Source: Candidatus Rifleibacteriota bacterium (GTDB lineage Bacteria > Muiribacteriota > Ozemobacteria > Ozemobacterales > Ozemobacteraceae). Taken from it: a stretch of 64,000 bases of DNA. The notes under the pieces were generated by a model. It was not told where the DNA came from, did not search any database, and saw nothing but the letters and a program-made list of their open reading frames with translations. Made by a program: the position numbers and the translations under genes. Where the stretch lies: positions 323,624-387,623 of the forward strand of contig JADFZL010000005.1 of the NCBI GenBank assembly GCA_015232575.1, read 5' to 3'. This document shows, in pieces, positions 54,540 through 63,393 of the stretch. Positions within the stretch are counted from its first letter, which is position 1. The number at the start of each line of letters is the position of its first letter.

Positions 54540-55316
54540 ATGAGATATTCTTTTTTTTACCTGAAATCAGTTATATTCCTTTCCCTGGTGTTACTCATTT
54601 CTGAGCCTTTGTGCTGTTTGGCATCTGAATTTCCTGTAAGGAAGCGTGCTGGAATAGTAATCGTGAGAAACGGTATTGACGCATTTATACGCAATCCAAG
54701 TGAGGCACATTTTCCGTATCGTGTTTTTGAAAAGGACGGACAGAATATAATGGGTCCGATTGGCTCCTGGAGCAAGCCAGACAGCCTTCGGTACCTGCTC
54801 AGATTTGATGTTGAGGGTGCATTCGAAAAGCAGGGTCTGAAACTTGAAGAGTTCAATCTTACAAGGGCGGTTCTTTTGCTTACTCCTTCCAGGAAGAGTG
54901 CTTCAAAACAAATGATTCCAATTACCATCCATCCTTTGACAAACTATTTTGCCGGTCGAAACACTTCGACAAGCCCATCAGGCCAATGCGAAGGAGCAGA
55001 TTGGACCAATCGTGTTCAATTTATTTCATGGTATCATGAAGGCGGCGACTTCCTTTTGAATCCATCTGCAAAGGCCATTATTCCAGCAGTTGAAAATAGA
55101 GAAGTCGAAATAGATATTACTTCAATAATGAAATTGTGTTTTGACAACTTCCGGAAAACCGGGAAGTGGGTTGATTATGGAATGATTATAATGCGTGATA
55201 AGGATATTCAGTCCGACTGTCTCTACAGAAACATATACGGATTCAATGCTGTGAATCTTCGGATGCACCACGAGTTCAGAGGCAAAACACTTGTTCCTGA
55301 ACTTTATCTTGAATGA
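54540..55316 (+). CDS. Exported DNRLRE/CBM96-like domain protein
   Basis: 258 residues from ATG 54540 (MRYSFFYL), before the signal peptide that ends near CCLASEF; the frame is open from 54465 but lacks a ribosome site there. The mature part (DAFIRNPSEAHFPYRVF, SLRYLLRFDVEG, FNLTRAVLLLTPS, VEIDITSIMKLCFDN) follows the jelly-roll strand order of DNRLRE / CBM96-like domains, which occur in surface proteins and polysaccharide-binding modules. No catalytic domain is attached. It is the first of three same-strand genes (this, LysM protein, PBP) with gaps of about 60 nt. Confidence 0.65.
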   Translation: MRYSFFYLKSVIFLSLVLLISEPLCCLASEFPVRKRAGIVIVRNGIDAFIRNPSEAHFPYRVFEKDGQNIMGPIGSWSKPDSLRYLLRFDVEGAFEKQGLKLEEFNLTRAVLLLTPSRKSASKQMIPITIHPLTNYFAGRNTSTSPSGQCEGADWTNRVQFISWYHEGGDFLLNPSAKAIIPAVENREVEIDITSIMKLCFDNFRKTGKWVDYGMIIMRDKDIQSDCLYRNIYGFNAVNLRMHHEFRGKTLVPELYLE

Positions 55317-55378
55317 AACATACTTAAAGATGAAAGCTTTTATGTCGATAGGTGTCAGAGTGTTTAATGGAGGTGTTT

Positions 55379-55888
55379 ATGCTGACACTGTCAAAAAAAG
55401 CGAAACCGGAGTTTGGAGGCGGGTTATTTATACTTTTTGTGTTTGTTCTTATGTTACTTCAGGCTTCTTTTGCTTTCAAAATACATGGTGATGTAGGTCC
55501 AGCGAGACTTACAGAAACAGCAAAAGATGAAGCAGCCTCTCCTGAATTGATTGGAAAAATTGACTCGGTACTGAGCGGAAAGCCAGAGACCAGCGAGAAA
55601 AAAATCTCTGCTGAGTATTTAACAAGACAGATCTATGCAACAAAGAAAGTTGAAGCTGTTCCGGCGATGGCCGGCGCTAAAAATTCTTTTGCCGGAAACG
55701 GCGGGCATTATCTGGAATATCAGATAAAACAGGGTGATACACTCGAAAAAATATCCCGTGAACTATATGGAAATAATAAAATGGTATCAGCACTAATAAG
55801 AATTAACAGATTAACCGATATGAAAAAATTACGGGATGGTAATACTTTACGAGTTCCCAAAATTGGGTTACTTGCCTCTGTTAAATGA
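55379..55888 (+). CDS. LysM-domain envelope protein
   Basis: 169 residues from ATG 55379, preceded by GGAGG; the open frame begins earlier but the upstream ATG overlaps this site. One N-terminal hydrophobic segment (LFILFVFVLMLLQASFA) acts as a signal or anchor. A variable region follows, then one LysM domain at ~108-160 (YQIKQGDTLEKISRELYGNN, then NRLTDMKKLRDG). LysM binds the glycan of peptidoglycan. The gene lies 57 nt upstream of a penicillin-binding protein gene, so it may localise or assist that transpeptidase. Confidence 0.88.
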   Translation: MLTLSKKAKPEFGGGLFILFVFVLMLLQASFAFKIHGDVGPARLTETAKDEAASPELIGKIDSVLSGKPETSEKKISAEYLTRQIYATKKVEAVPAMAGAKNSFAGNGGHYLEYQIKQGDTLEKISRELYGNNKMVSALIRINRLTDMKKLRDGNTLRVPKIGLLASVK

Positions 55889-55945
55889 CAAATTTGTGGC
55901 ACTTATTACAGTTTTCTGAAAATTCCTAAGAAAAGGCAAATTGAA

Positions 55946-57583
55946 ATGTTGATATCTTCACCGCTCAAATCATGGAGTTTTATATTTATTGCTGGTTATC
56001 TGCTTTTTATGAGTCTTGCAATGGACTCAAGCATGCTTGATGCGCTGGTATTCTATGTGACAGAACAGGGTGGTAAAGTTGTATGCCAGGCTGGTGATGT
56101 TAAGCTGGGAAATCTGAAAGGCGGGCTTTCTGTTCAACCAGTTCTTCAGTTCATGAAGAATGAAAAGGCCGATTCGCCGGCTGCAGCTTCTGTTCAGGCG
56201 CATTCTCTGGAAGCCTCTTCTACAGAAGTCACTGCATCTACTGATATTACAAATTTCAGAAAACACGCTGCTGCAAGGGAAATCAATTCTATTTCTCCGG
56301 CTTCTGCATTGCCGAAAAATTTCTCATCCGTAGCATCTCACGTCAGACAGGCTTTTGCAGGTATAAATGACGAAGAAGGCTCTGAAAAACAAGTAAATTC
56401 AGACTATTTTGACGAAAATGGAAATGTATCTATTCCCAAGGTAATAAAGGGAATTCAGACGAGAAACTGGACTTATGACCCGGTTATCGATAGATACGTG
56501 GTCAAATATGATTCAGACATAACAGCTGTTCTTTCTTTAAGACCTTCTCTGCAGACTCTTGTGGAAAATGTGTTCAAACGGTCTCCATGCAAACTTGGCG
56601 CAGCATTATTACAGGACCCGATGACTGGAGCAGTTCTAGCGCTTGCATCATATAACGGAAGTGAAAACATTTCCCCGGCCAGCCCTCAGTATATTACCGA
56701 CAACTGGGCACTTAAAGCCACGTTTCCTATTGCATCAATTTTTAAAATTATCACTGCCGCTGCTGCTATTGAGCGCCTTGAAATGCTTCCTGAATCGTCT
56801 GTACAACTTGGTAAAAGATATGGTCTTGAACTCTGGAAGGCTTTCGCCCTTTCACATAACGGAGTATTCGGAGTTGTTGGTAAAAAACTTGGAAAACCTC
56901 TTCTGCAATACTATACAAATGCCTTTGGTTTTAACAGACAATTTTACTTTGATATTCCCGTTGAAACATCGAAAGCTGATATTCCGGAAGAATCTCTCAA
57001 ACTTGGACAGTCTGCAGCCGGCTTAAACAAGGAATTCGAAATAAGCCCTATTCATGTAGCCTCAATTATATCAACAGTACTGAATGGTGGAAAAACCATG
57101 AAGCCCTATCTTGTTGAAAAGGTTTTGTACCGGGGACAGGTGATTTATAAAAGAAAGCCTTTCGAAGTATCCAAACCGATTACTCAGGATACTGCTTCAA
57201 AAATTTACGAAATGATGAATTCAACAACCACACAGGGAACCGGTAAACGAGGTTTTATGAAATATCCCGACTGCCCGGAAATGTCAGTACATTGCGGCGG
57301 AAAAACTGGTACACTGACCGGCCTTGAGCCTAAATATCTGTTTACATGGTTCGGCGGATATACAAGACCTGTAAATCGCGATATTACGATTGTAACTCTG
57401 GTCGGACAATCCGGTGGGCACTATGTGAAAGCCTCAAGCATTGCCGGAGCTATTTCTTACGAATTGATCCAGGCATATAATGGAAGACCCGTTCATATTA
57501 ACAACGCTGTTTGCGACGCCACTCCGAGAAGTTCCAGAAAAAGCAAATCTTCGAAAAGCCGATCCAAAAAGAGACGCAGATAG
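55946..57583 (+). CDS. Penicillin-binding protein transpeptidase with basic C-terminal tail
   Basis: 545 residues. A single N-terminal membrane segment (~9-26) is followed by a low-complexity Ser/Ala-rich region (~70-150). The penicilloyl-serine transpeptidase domain shows S264-x-x-K267 (IASIFKI), S303-H-N305 and K453-T-G (HCGGKTGT), all intact. The usual dimerisation domain of class B PBPs and the glycosyltransferase domain of class A are both absent. The last 20 residues are almost only Arg, Lys and Ser. It should cross-link peptidoglycan at the periplasmic face. Coupling with the upstream LysM protein is likely. A terminator follows at 57601. Confidence 0.9.
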   Translation: MLISSPLKSWSFIFIAGYLLFMSLAMDSSMLDALVFYVTEQGGKVVCQAGDVKLGNLKGGLSVQPVLQFMKNEKADSPAAASVQAHSLEASSTEVTASTDITNFRKHAAAREINSISPASALPKNFSSVASHVRQAFAGINDEEGSEKQVNSDYFDENGNVSIPKVIKGIQTRNWTYDPVIDRYVVKYDSDITAVLSLRPSLQTLVENVFKRSPCKLGAALLQDPMTGAVLALASYNGSENISPASPQYITDNWALKATFPIASIFKIITAAAAIERLEMLPESSVQLGKRYGLELWKAFALSHNGVFGVVGKKLGKPLLQYYTNAFGFNRQFYFDIPVETSKADIPEESLKLGQSAAGLNKEFEISPIHVASIISTVLNGGKTMKPYLVEKVLYRGQVIYKRKPFEVSKPITQDTASKIYEMMNSTTTQGTGKRGFMKYPDCPEMSVHCGGKTGTLTGLEPKYLFTWFGGYTRPVNRDITIVTLVGQSGGHYVKASSIAGAISYELIQAYNGRPVHINNAVCDATPRSSRKSKSSKSRSKKRRR

Positions 57584-57600
57584 TTTTTTTGAAGATACTG

Positions 57601-57639
57601 AAAAAAATGTCATCAATTATTTTGATGACATTTTTTTTT
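57601..57639 (+). terminator. Intrinsic terminator after the PBP gene
   Basis: A 16-bp stem (57601-57616 with 57622-57637), 5-base loop and a run of nine T residues. Almost symmetrical, so it may act in both directions. Confidence 0.88.
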
Positions 57640-57736
57640 ACGCGTATTTCATCTCAAAAATTTTAGAAAGCTCCTTCTTTCCTTCAAAAGCGTTAACTTA
57701 GTACAGTAAATCTCAATAAAGGGGGGCATTAAACAA

Positions 57737-57800
57737 TGTCATTTCGACCGCAGTGAGAAATCTAGCATTATGAGATCTCTTACGTTCGTTCGAGATGACA
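57737..57800. repeat. Dispersed imperfect palindrome, copy 4
   Basis: Starts TGTCATTTCGACCGCAGTGA and ends TTACGTTCGTTCGAGATGACA, with the same GAGAAATCT...AGATCTCT core as the other copies. It lies in the spacer between the PBP and GH57 genes. Confidence 0.8.
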
Positions 57801-57957
57801 GCCCACAGTTCACGGCAGTGATCCCAACCAAGACATAATATGACCCCTTTACCCTGATTTATCCGGCTTAAAGCACATGAATTAATTGAAATGTCTTATT
57901 GATTAAGTGATGTGAAAACTATATAATATTCGGAAACTTATTTGCGGGGGGATTTTG

Positions 57958-60585
57958 TTGAACAGAGTAATTAAGATCTTTTGTTTTGTACTATTCCTTT
58001 TCTGCGTTGCTGATTCGTTTCTAATTGCATCGCCTCTTGATTCTGAACTTGTTGAATTGCGATCTTTGTATGCGCGTTCTCTGGCACTCGAACAGGAGTT
58101 ACGTCCCGGGGTTCTGAAGATTTCTCCTGAGTCATCAAAAATCACACAGGATTTTACTGACTCAGTTGCACGAATTGAATTTCTAAAATCATTTATCTTA
58201 CAGGAAATTACTGCTGGACTTGAAAAAGGGAACACAGAAGCATTCGATTCCTTTGTAAACACCGTTAACTCCCTTCCTCAGAATGACCCGGTCAGACGCC
58301 AGTTTATTCCACTGAGACGTGCCTTGCATTCAAAGCTTGTGTTTTTGAAGCTTACAAATCCGAATATCAGAAATACTGAATTCGATTCGAAACTTTCAAC
58401 ACTTGACGATGCTTCAGAAATATCAAAAATGGTTTCTTCAAAGCCGGCAGTGCCAATTTATATTGCATTTCACTGGCACATGCATCAGCCGATTTACTGG
58501 CCTTACGAGGATATTCTCACTACAGAACGCAAAGGCGTATATTCATTTTCTATTGCAGATGTGCATAATCAGCGCATGGGACCGTATTCGTCATGGCCGT
58601 ATAATGCTGTAAAATCTTTACACGACGCTGGACTTCCGAACGCCGGTGCTCAGGTAAGCTTTTCAGGTTCTCTGATTGAAAATCTCGAAGTTCTGAACAG
58701 GGGAAACGATGGCTGGAAGGGCTCATACACTGCCGGACGCCGTCTCAGAACATCTCTTGGAAACTCACGTCTGGAAATGGTTGCCTTCGGGTATCATCAT
58801 CCGCTTATGGCTCTGATTGGTTATGAAGACATCAGGCGTCAGGTTTCTGCTCACAGGGAAATTCTTCTGAAAACATTCGGAAAGGATGTTCGTTATTCAA
58901 AGGGAATTTTCCCTCCGGAAAACGCTTTTGCTGAATGGATGATTCCGGCACTGGTAGACGAAGGTCTGGAATGGGCAATGGTTGATAATATACACTTTAA
59001 TCGTGCATGTAATGGATATCCATGGGTAAAAGGCGAAAATCTTTATCCGCCTAATCCTGCCGATCAACGTAACGTAAACCCCGGATCATGGGTTCAGTTA
59101 AACGGACTCTGGGCGCCATCAAAGGTTTCAGCCTGGGCCGACCGTCCGCATTGGGTTGAGATGATTGATCCGGTAACCGGCAAAACTGCGCTTACTCCAG
59201 AAGGGAAGAAGGCACGCATTGTTGCAGTGCCGACAGAAAGATATATGGGAAACGAAGACGGGCGCGGTGGTTTTGGTGCGCTGAACTATGAGTCTGTAAT
59301 GTCACAGCTTTTCAGTGAAAACAATGACCCAAAGCATCCGATTCTGCTGGTTTTGCACCATGATGGTGACAACTACGGCGGTGGAACTGAAAGTTATTAT
59401 CACGGGAATTTTTCTCAATTCGTTGCCTGGTTGAAGGCTAATCCTGAGAGATTTGTCTGTACTACGATTCAGGATTATCTTGACACTTTTCCGCCGGCGG
59501 AAAATGATGTGATTCACGTAGAACCTGGTTCTTGGGCTGGTGCAGATAATGGTGATCCAGAATTTCTCAAGTGGAATGGTGATCCAGATGTGAAGACAGG
59601 ATATTCCCCCGACAGAAATTCATGGGGAGTCATGACCGCATGCAGGAATATCGTTGAAACCGCGCGCTGTATGGGTGCACCAGATTCAGCACTGAAGGCT
59701 GCAGAGCGAATGCTTATGGTTGCTCAGACCAGCTGTTATGAATACTGGGATGGAACTGAAATGTGGGATTCCCACCCTACCCGTGCATGTAATCAGGCTG
59801 TAGAAGCTGTATTATCGCACATTTCCTCAGGAAAAAAAGATACTTCATCTCCGGCAATATATCTTCCTCAAAGACAACCTTATAACCCTGGCGGAATGGA
59901 GTGGGGTTCGAAGCCGGAAAGCTGTGATTTTACTGTCTGGACTTATGTTTATGACCATGGCGGACTTAAGAATGTTCTTTTGAATTATCGCACTCACCCC
60001 GGAGTCAAAGCAGCAAATGCAGCCTTTGATGTTTATGCCGGCGGTGAATGGCACGAGATTGCTTTGCAGGGGAAAGATATTCCGGCACAGACAAGTCCAA
60101 AGCCATTATATAAGGCTGAGGAATTTTCTGGCCAGATTTCAGGGCTTAAAGATACTCTGGTTGATTATTATGTTTCTGCTGTTGATAAATCAGGCAACAG
60201 AAACGTTTCTCCGATTCAGCATGTCTATGTTGGCACAGGCTCAGGCTCAGATAACGGAAACAATCAGGAAGGTGGCGATCTGACCTGGGTTCCGCAAAAG
60301 CCTTCTGTGAAAGATGTTATTACTTTTACGTCTTCCAGACCTGGAAAAATTCACTGGGGAGTTAACAACTGGACTGTTCCGCCAACCCCAATCTGGCCGG
60401 ATGGAACAACTCTGTGGCCTGATGGCAAATCTGTTGAAACACCAATGACAAAAAATTCTTCCGGAACATGGTCTGTAAAAATAGGACCATTTTCCGACAA
60501 CGATCGTCCAATAAGCCAGATTGAAGCAGTCATGCACTACGAAGGAAACACCTGGGGAAAGGACATCTCAGTAAAAATCGAATAA
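57958..60585 (+). CDS. Exported GH57 glycoside hydrolase with C-terminal carbohydrate-binding-like domain
   Basis: 875 residues. Two TTG codons (57955, 57958) follow a GGGGGG site; the second has the better spacing. A signal peptide ends near FLIASP. A helical region (~30-160) precedes the GH57 barrel: FHWHMHQPIYWP (motif 1, ~173-184), FSGSLIENLE, the acidic site GIFPPENAF (E~321), and VLHHDGDNYGGG (D~469) as the likely second catalytic acid. Family 57 contains retaining alpha-amylases, amylopullulanases and glucanotransferases. Two strand-rich C-terminal domains follow; the last (LTWVPQKPSVKDVITFTSSR, then IHWGVNNW) resembles X25/CBM26-like starch-binding modules. It is probably a secreted alpha-glucan-degrading enzyme, uncommon because many GH57 enzymes are cytoplasmic. 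Confidence 0.9.
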   Translation: MNRVIKIFCFVLFLFCVADSFLIASPLDSELVELRSLYARSLALEQELRPGVLKISPESSKITQDFTDSVARIEFLKSFILQEITAGLEKGNTEAFDSFVNTVNSLPQNDPVRRQFIPLRRALHSKLVFLKLTNPNIRNTEFDSKLSTLDDASEISKMVSSKPAVPIYIAFHWHMHQPIYWPYEDILTTERKGVYSFSIADVHNQRMGPYSSWPYNAVKSLHDAGLPNAGAQVSFSGSLIENLEVLNRGNDGWKGSYTAGRRLRTSLGNSRLEMVAFGYHHPLMALIGYEDIRRQVSAHREILLKTFGKDVRYSKGIFPPENAFAEWMIPALVDEGLEWAMVDNIHFNRACNGYPWVKGENLYPPNPADQRNVNPGSWVQLNGLWAPSKVSAWADRPHWVEMIDPVTGKTALTPEGKKARIVAVPTERYMGNEDGRGGFGALNYESVMSQLFSENNDPKHPILLVLHHDGDNYGGGTESYYHGNFSQFVAWLKANPERFVCTTIQDYLDTFPPAENDVIHVEPGSWAGADNGDPEFLKWNGDPDVKTGYSPDRNSWGVMTACRNIVETARCMGAPDSALKAAERMLMVAQTSCYEYWDGTEMWDSHPTRACNQAVEAVLSHISSGKKDTSSPAIYLPQRQPYNPGGMEWGSKPESCDFTVWTYVYDHGGLKNVLLNYRTHPGVKAANAAFDVYAGGEWHEIALQGKDIPAQTSPKPLYKAEEFSGQISGLKDTLVDYYVSAVDKSGNRNVSPIQHVYVGTGSGSDNGNNQEGGDLTWVPQKPSVKDVITFTSSRPGKIHWGVNNWTVPPTPIWPDGTTLWPDGKSVETPMTKNSSGTWSVKIGPFSDNDRPISQIEAVMHYEGNTWGKDISVKIE

Positions 60586-60625
60586 AATTGGCACTGCAGC
60601 ATTCTTAAAAGAAAAGATAGAGATG

Positions 60626-60654
60626 TTCACGCAGAGACGCAGAGGCGCAGAGAA
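60626..60654 (-). repeat. Dispersed short repeat CACGCAGAGACGCAGAGGCG
   Basis: Inverted counterpart of 44887-44913 (CTCTGCGTCTCCGCGTCTCT). Strings of this type are widespread in spacers of unrelated bacteria. Confidence 0.6.
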
Positions 60655-60703
60655 AAGATGAGAAATACTGATTTACATTATTAGCTGCGTCTATGCGATT
60701 ACC

Positions 60704-60857
60704 TGAGAGCACAAAGTGCTCGAACGCGGGGAGTGAGTTGTTCGAATTTGTTCGAACAACGAGAGGGGGCGCGTGCCCCCTGAGAGCACAAGGTGCTCGA
60801 ACGCGGGGAGTGAGTTGTTCGAACTTGTTCGAACAACGAGAGGGGGCGCGTGCCCCC
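60704..60857. repeat. Two tandem copies of a GC-rich 77-bp unit, each with three hairpins
   Basis: Copy 1 (60704-60780) and copy 2 (60781-60857) differ at only two visible positions. Each unit contains GAGCAC/GTGCTC (6-bp stem), GTTGTTCGAA/TTCGAACAAC (10-bp stem, 4-base loop) and AGGGGGC/GCCCCCT (7-bp stem, GCGT loop). GC content is far above the surroundings. The block ends 20 bases before the murQ start and may be in its leader, or it may be a mobile palindromic element. Confidence 0.9.
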
Positions 60858-60877
60858 TCTAAAAAAGGAGGACGGAC

Positions 60878-61768
60878 GTGAAAAAGAGTTTGCCTGTGAC
60901 AGAAACAAGGAATCCGGAGACACGTTTTATTGATAGAATGACCGTTGAAGAACAGGTTAATGCTTTCATTAATGAAGATGCCAAAATTATCGAAGCTGTC
61001 AAAACTGTTCGCCATTCAATTGAAAGAACAGTAGAAGCTGTAACAGCATCCTTCATGGAAGGTGGCAGGCTTATTTACGCCGGCGCCGGAACATCGGGAA
61101 GGCTCGCAATACTTGACGCTTCTGAATGTCCGCCAACATTCGGAGTTCCCTCTGAAATGGTTCAGGCTGCTATTGCCGGTGGCGAACGCGCTGTCACTGC
61201 TGCTGTAGAAGGCGCAGAAGACAATGAAAAGGCCGGCGAAGATGATCTGAAAAAAATGAATTTTTCTTCAAAAGACATTCTGATTGGAATTGCGGCATCC
61301 GGTACTACTCCGTATGTTCGCGGTGCATGCAGATATGCCAGGTCTATCAAATCCAGAACCGTTTTGATTACATGTAATCCAGAGGGAAACTTCCCCGAAA
61401 CAGATATTCTTGTTAATCCGGTTACAGGTCCAGAAGTTATCACCGGATCAACACGCTTGAAAGCAGGAACAGTTACAAAGATGCTTCTGAACATGATAAC
61501 CTCAATATCAATGATCAGAATCGGGAAAGTTTATGAAAATCTGATGGTCGATGTCCAGGCCACAAATGAAAAACTGCGTGCCAGAGCCTTGAGAATTCTT
61601 GTCGAAAGTACAGGAGTCGAGCATGAACATGCAGCAAAACTGCTGACAGAGGCGGCAGGAGATCTTAAGAGTGCAATTTTTGTTGCAAAATCCGGTGGAA
61701 GCTTTTCTGATGCCCGCGAAAAAATTCGAAAATCTGGCGGCTTTCTATACAAAGCTCTTTCAGAATAA
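60878..61768 (+). CDS. murQ: N-acetylmuramic acid 6-phosphate etherase
   Basis: 296 residues from GTG, with GGAGG upstream. MurQ signatures are TETRNPETRFIDRM, GRLIYAGAGTSGRLAILDAS, ECPPTFGVP (catalytic Glu), IGIAASGTTPYV and GPEVITGSTRLKAGTVTK. The SIS-domain enzyme cleaves the lactyl ether of MurNAc-6-phosphate to give GlcNAc-6-phosphate during peptidoglycan recycling. No MurNAc transporter or AmgK/NagA gene is adjacent. The 5' side carries the tandem 77-bp hairpin repeats, so its message may have a highly structured leader. Confidence 0.95.
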   Translation: MKKSLPVTETRNPETRFIDRMTVEEQVNAFINEDAKIIEAVKTVRHSIERTVEAVTASFMEGGRLIYAGAGTSGRLAILDASECPPTFGVPSEMVQAAIAGGERAVTAAVEGAEDNEKAGEDDLKKMNFSSKDILIGIAASGTTPYVRGACRYARSIKSRTVLITCNPEGNFPETDILVNPVTGPEVITGSTRLKAGTVTKMLLNMITSISMIRIGKVYENLMVDVQATNEKLRARALRILVESTGVEHEHAAKLLTEAAGDLKSAIFVAKSGGSFSDAREKIRKSGGFLYKALSE

Positions 61769-61774
61769 TCATTA

Positions 61775-62952
61775 GCGATCGGGATATTACAAACGTCAGT
61801 TTCAGCCAATGTGCGATCACAGGCCCGTATCAGTTCTTTAGGAAACGTTTCTTTTAGGAGACTGGCGGAAGGTCCCGTTTTTTCAAGGCGCTCCGACAAG
61901 GCGTTAAATTCGGGCTCACTGAGGCGTTCAGCGCGTTTAAGAAGCCAGATTGCCAGAGGCGAAGCAAGTGGGGAGGCCTGCCCCATACCTAATAGCGCGT
62001 TTTCTGTAAGAATCGCTTCTTCATCGGCTTCAAAATTATCGGCAAGGTTAGCGCCTTCCAGCGTATTCTTAACACATAAGTAAGCGTCAAACCTTCAGGC
62101 GCCAAAAATGTTGTCTTTTCCTTGTTTTCCAATGTCAATAGCGGTTTCTTCGGCAATAGCGGGAATCTGAGGCAATGTAAGCCCAGGTTTTGTCTGTAAC
62201 ATAAGGGCAACCAGACCAGCGGCATGGGGACAAGCCATCGAAGTTCCACTGTTATATATCAAAATAATACCCAGGACTCAGAAGCATTGCCGGTAGAATT
62301 GAAAAATTTTTCCGACAATTAGTTTGGCGCCAAGGGCAACTCCGACGCCGTTGCTTCCAACAATACTTCCGGCAGTGTGAGTTCCATGTCCCTGGTCATC
62401 ATAAGGCACTGGTTTTGCGGCGGGAGTAAAATCCTTGAATTTAAGGATTTTTCCGGTTAAAGCTGGATGAGCTTCGAAAACTCCCGAATCAAGATGACCA
62501 ACAATAACCCCTGTGCCATCAATTTGCAACTCAGACCAAACCTCGGGAACTCTTACTTTCTGAGCGCTCCATGGTGTACCATGTTTTTCTTCGGCCGGCG
62601 CAGGATTCCAGTCTTTGCCAGGGGAAATTCCCTGAATAAGTCTATCAGGCGAAAGTCTATCGACATTTGGCAAATTTGCAATTTCGGAAATTTCTGATTT
62701 TGTTGCAGTAATAGCAGCATTGGCTATCCATAGAGGTGTAAATTCTATCCTAAATTTGACCACCTCAAGGTTCTCAGCCAACTGGTTCTTCAGAAATTCA
62801 ATTACTTCAGACCTATTGACTCCTTCAGGAATTTTTTCGGTCGATTTGAAACTGACTATCCAGGAATGAGGCTATTTAGCGCCCAGTAGAGAAACAATTT
62901 GTCCATTAAAGAATAAAATTAAACAAAATAGTCCTATGAAACTTCTTCGCAT
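61775..62952 (-). pseudogene. Decayed exported subtilisin (peptidase S8) gene
   Basis: All pieces lie in one reading frame, broken by stop codons. ATG 62952 (after GGGGGG) starts a signal peptide MRRSFIGLFCLILFF. A TAG (62872-62874) follows at codon 27. Then come an I9-like propeptide and the Asp (VGHLDSGVFEAHPAL) and His (GHGTHTAGSI) motifs. A TGA (62278-62280) follows 'VGKIFQFYRQCF'. GTSMACPHAAG (from 62247), with the catalytic Ser, follows after only ~18 codons, where ~100 are expected, showing an internal deletion. A second TGA (62095-62097) replaces the conserved Gly of 'NIFGA-G-RFDAY'. A C-terminal extension (ADNFEADEEAILTEN, then WLLKRAERLSEPEF) follows. Inactive. Confidence 0.85.
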
Positions 62953-62973
62953 TTTCTAACCCCCCTAATTTTC

Positions 62974-63351
62974 TTAATCAATATATTTTGCGACGACAGT
63001 TACAGGCATTTTGCTCGAAGTAAATTTATATGTACCATCTTTTCGGTATTCCATTTTTGTCCAGCTTCCATCGTCTGTTTTGATTGATGGGGTTGTACCA
63101 GCCACTGATATTTTCCCAGTCATGGGGTCTGGAGGCAATGGAGACCCATCAGGGGCTTTACCTGTATTAATAACGATTACACACCCTGGTTGGGTGGGAT
63201 CCGGGGAAATATCGACTGTCATCGTATCAAGGGTTAACAGAAACTTTTCGCGGTCGGTTCTGATAATGCTTCCATATTTCTTTATGTGCAAGGCGGTTAG
63301 TTCAAGTTTTCCAGGTCGGAAAGGTATTCCAACAATATTATCAGAGCGTCA
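62974..63351 (-). pseudogene. Remnant of a gene of unknown function with an in-frame TGA
   Basis: A 105-codon frame (62974-63291, TTG start) ends TSSKMPVTVVAKYID. The same frame is protein-like further upstream (RSDNIVGIPFRPGKLELTAL), but it is interrupted by TGA at 63349-63351, before which KKVPKYLAPVHPHL can be read. The real N-terminus has therefore been lost or changed. The body (VDISPDPTQPGCVIVINTGK, then DGSPLPPDPMTGK) suggests an extracellular, beta-rich domain. It could still be expressed as the short form. It sits just upstream of the decayed subtilisin gene on the same strand. Confidence 0.45.
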
Positions 63352-63393
63352 AAGATGGGGGTGGACTGGCGCCAGATATTTTGGTACTTTCTT

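Noticed and set aside
60605..61056. Several minus-strand frames across the 77-bp tandem repeats
   Set aside because: They are created by the GC-rich repeat itself (repetitive Arg/Ala/Leu) and overlap the murQ start.
62095..63351. Possible reassignment of TGA as glycine, as in some candidate phyla
   Set aside because: TGA is the normal end of several intact genes here (for example 19230, 23671, 26042), and the decayed frames also contain TAG and a deletion.
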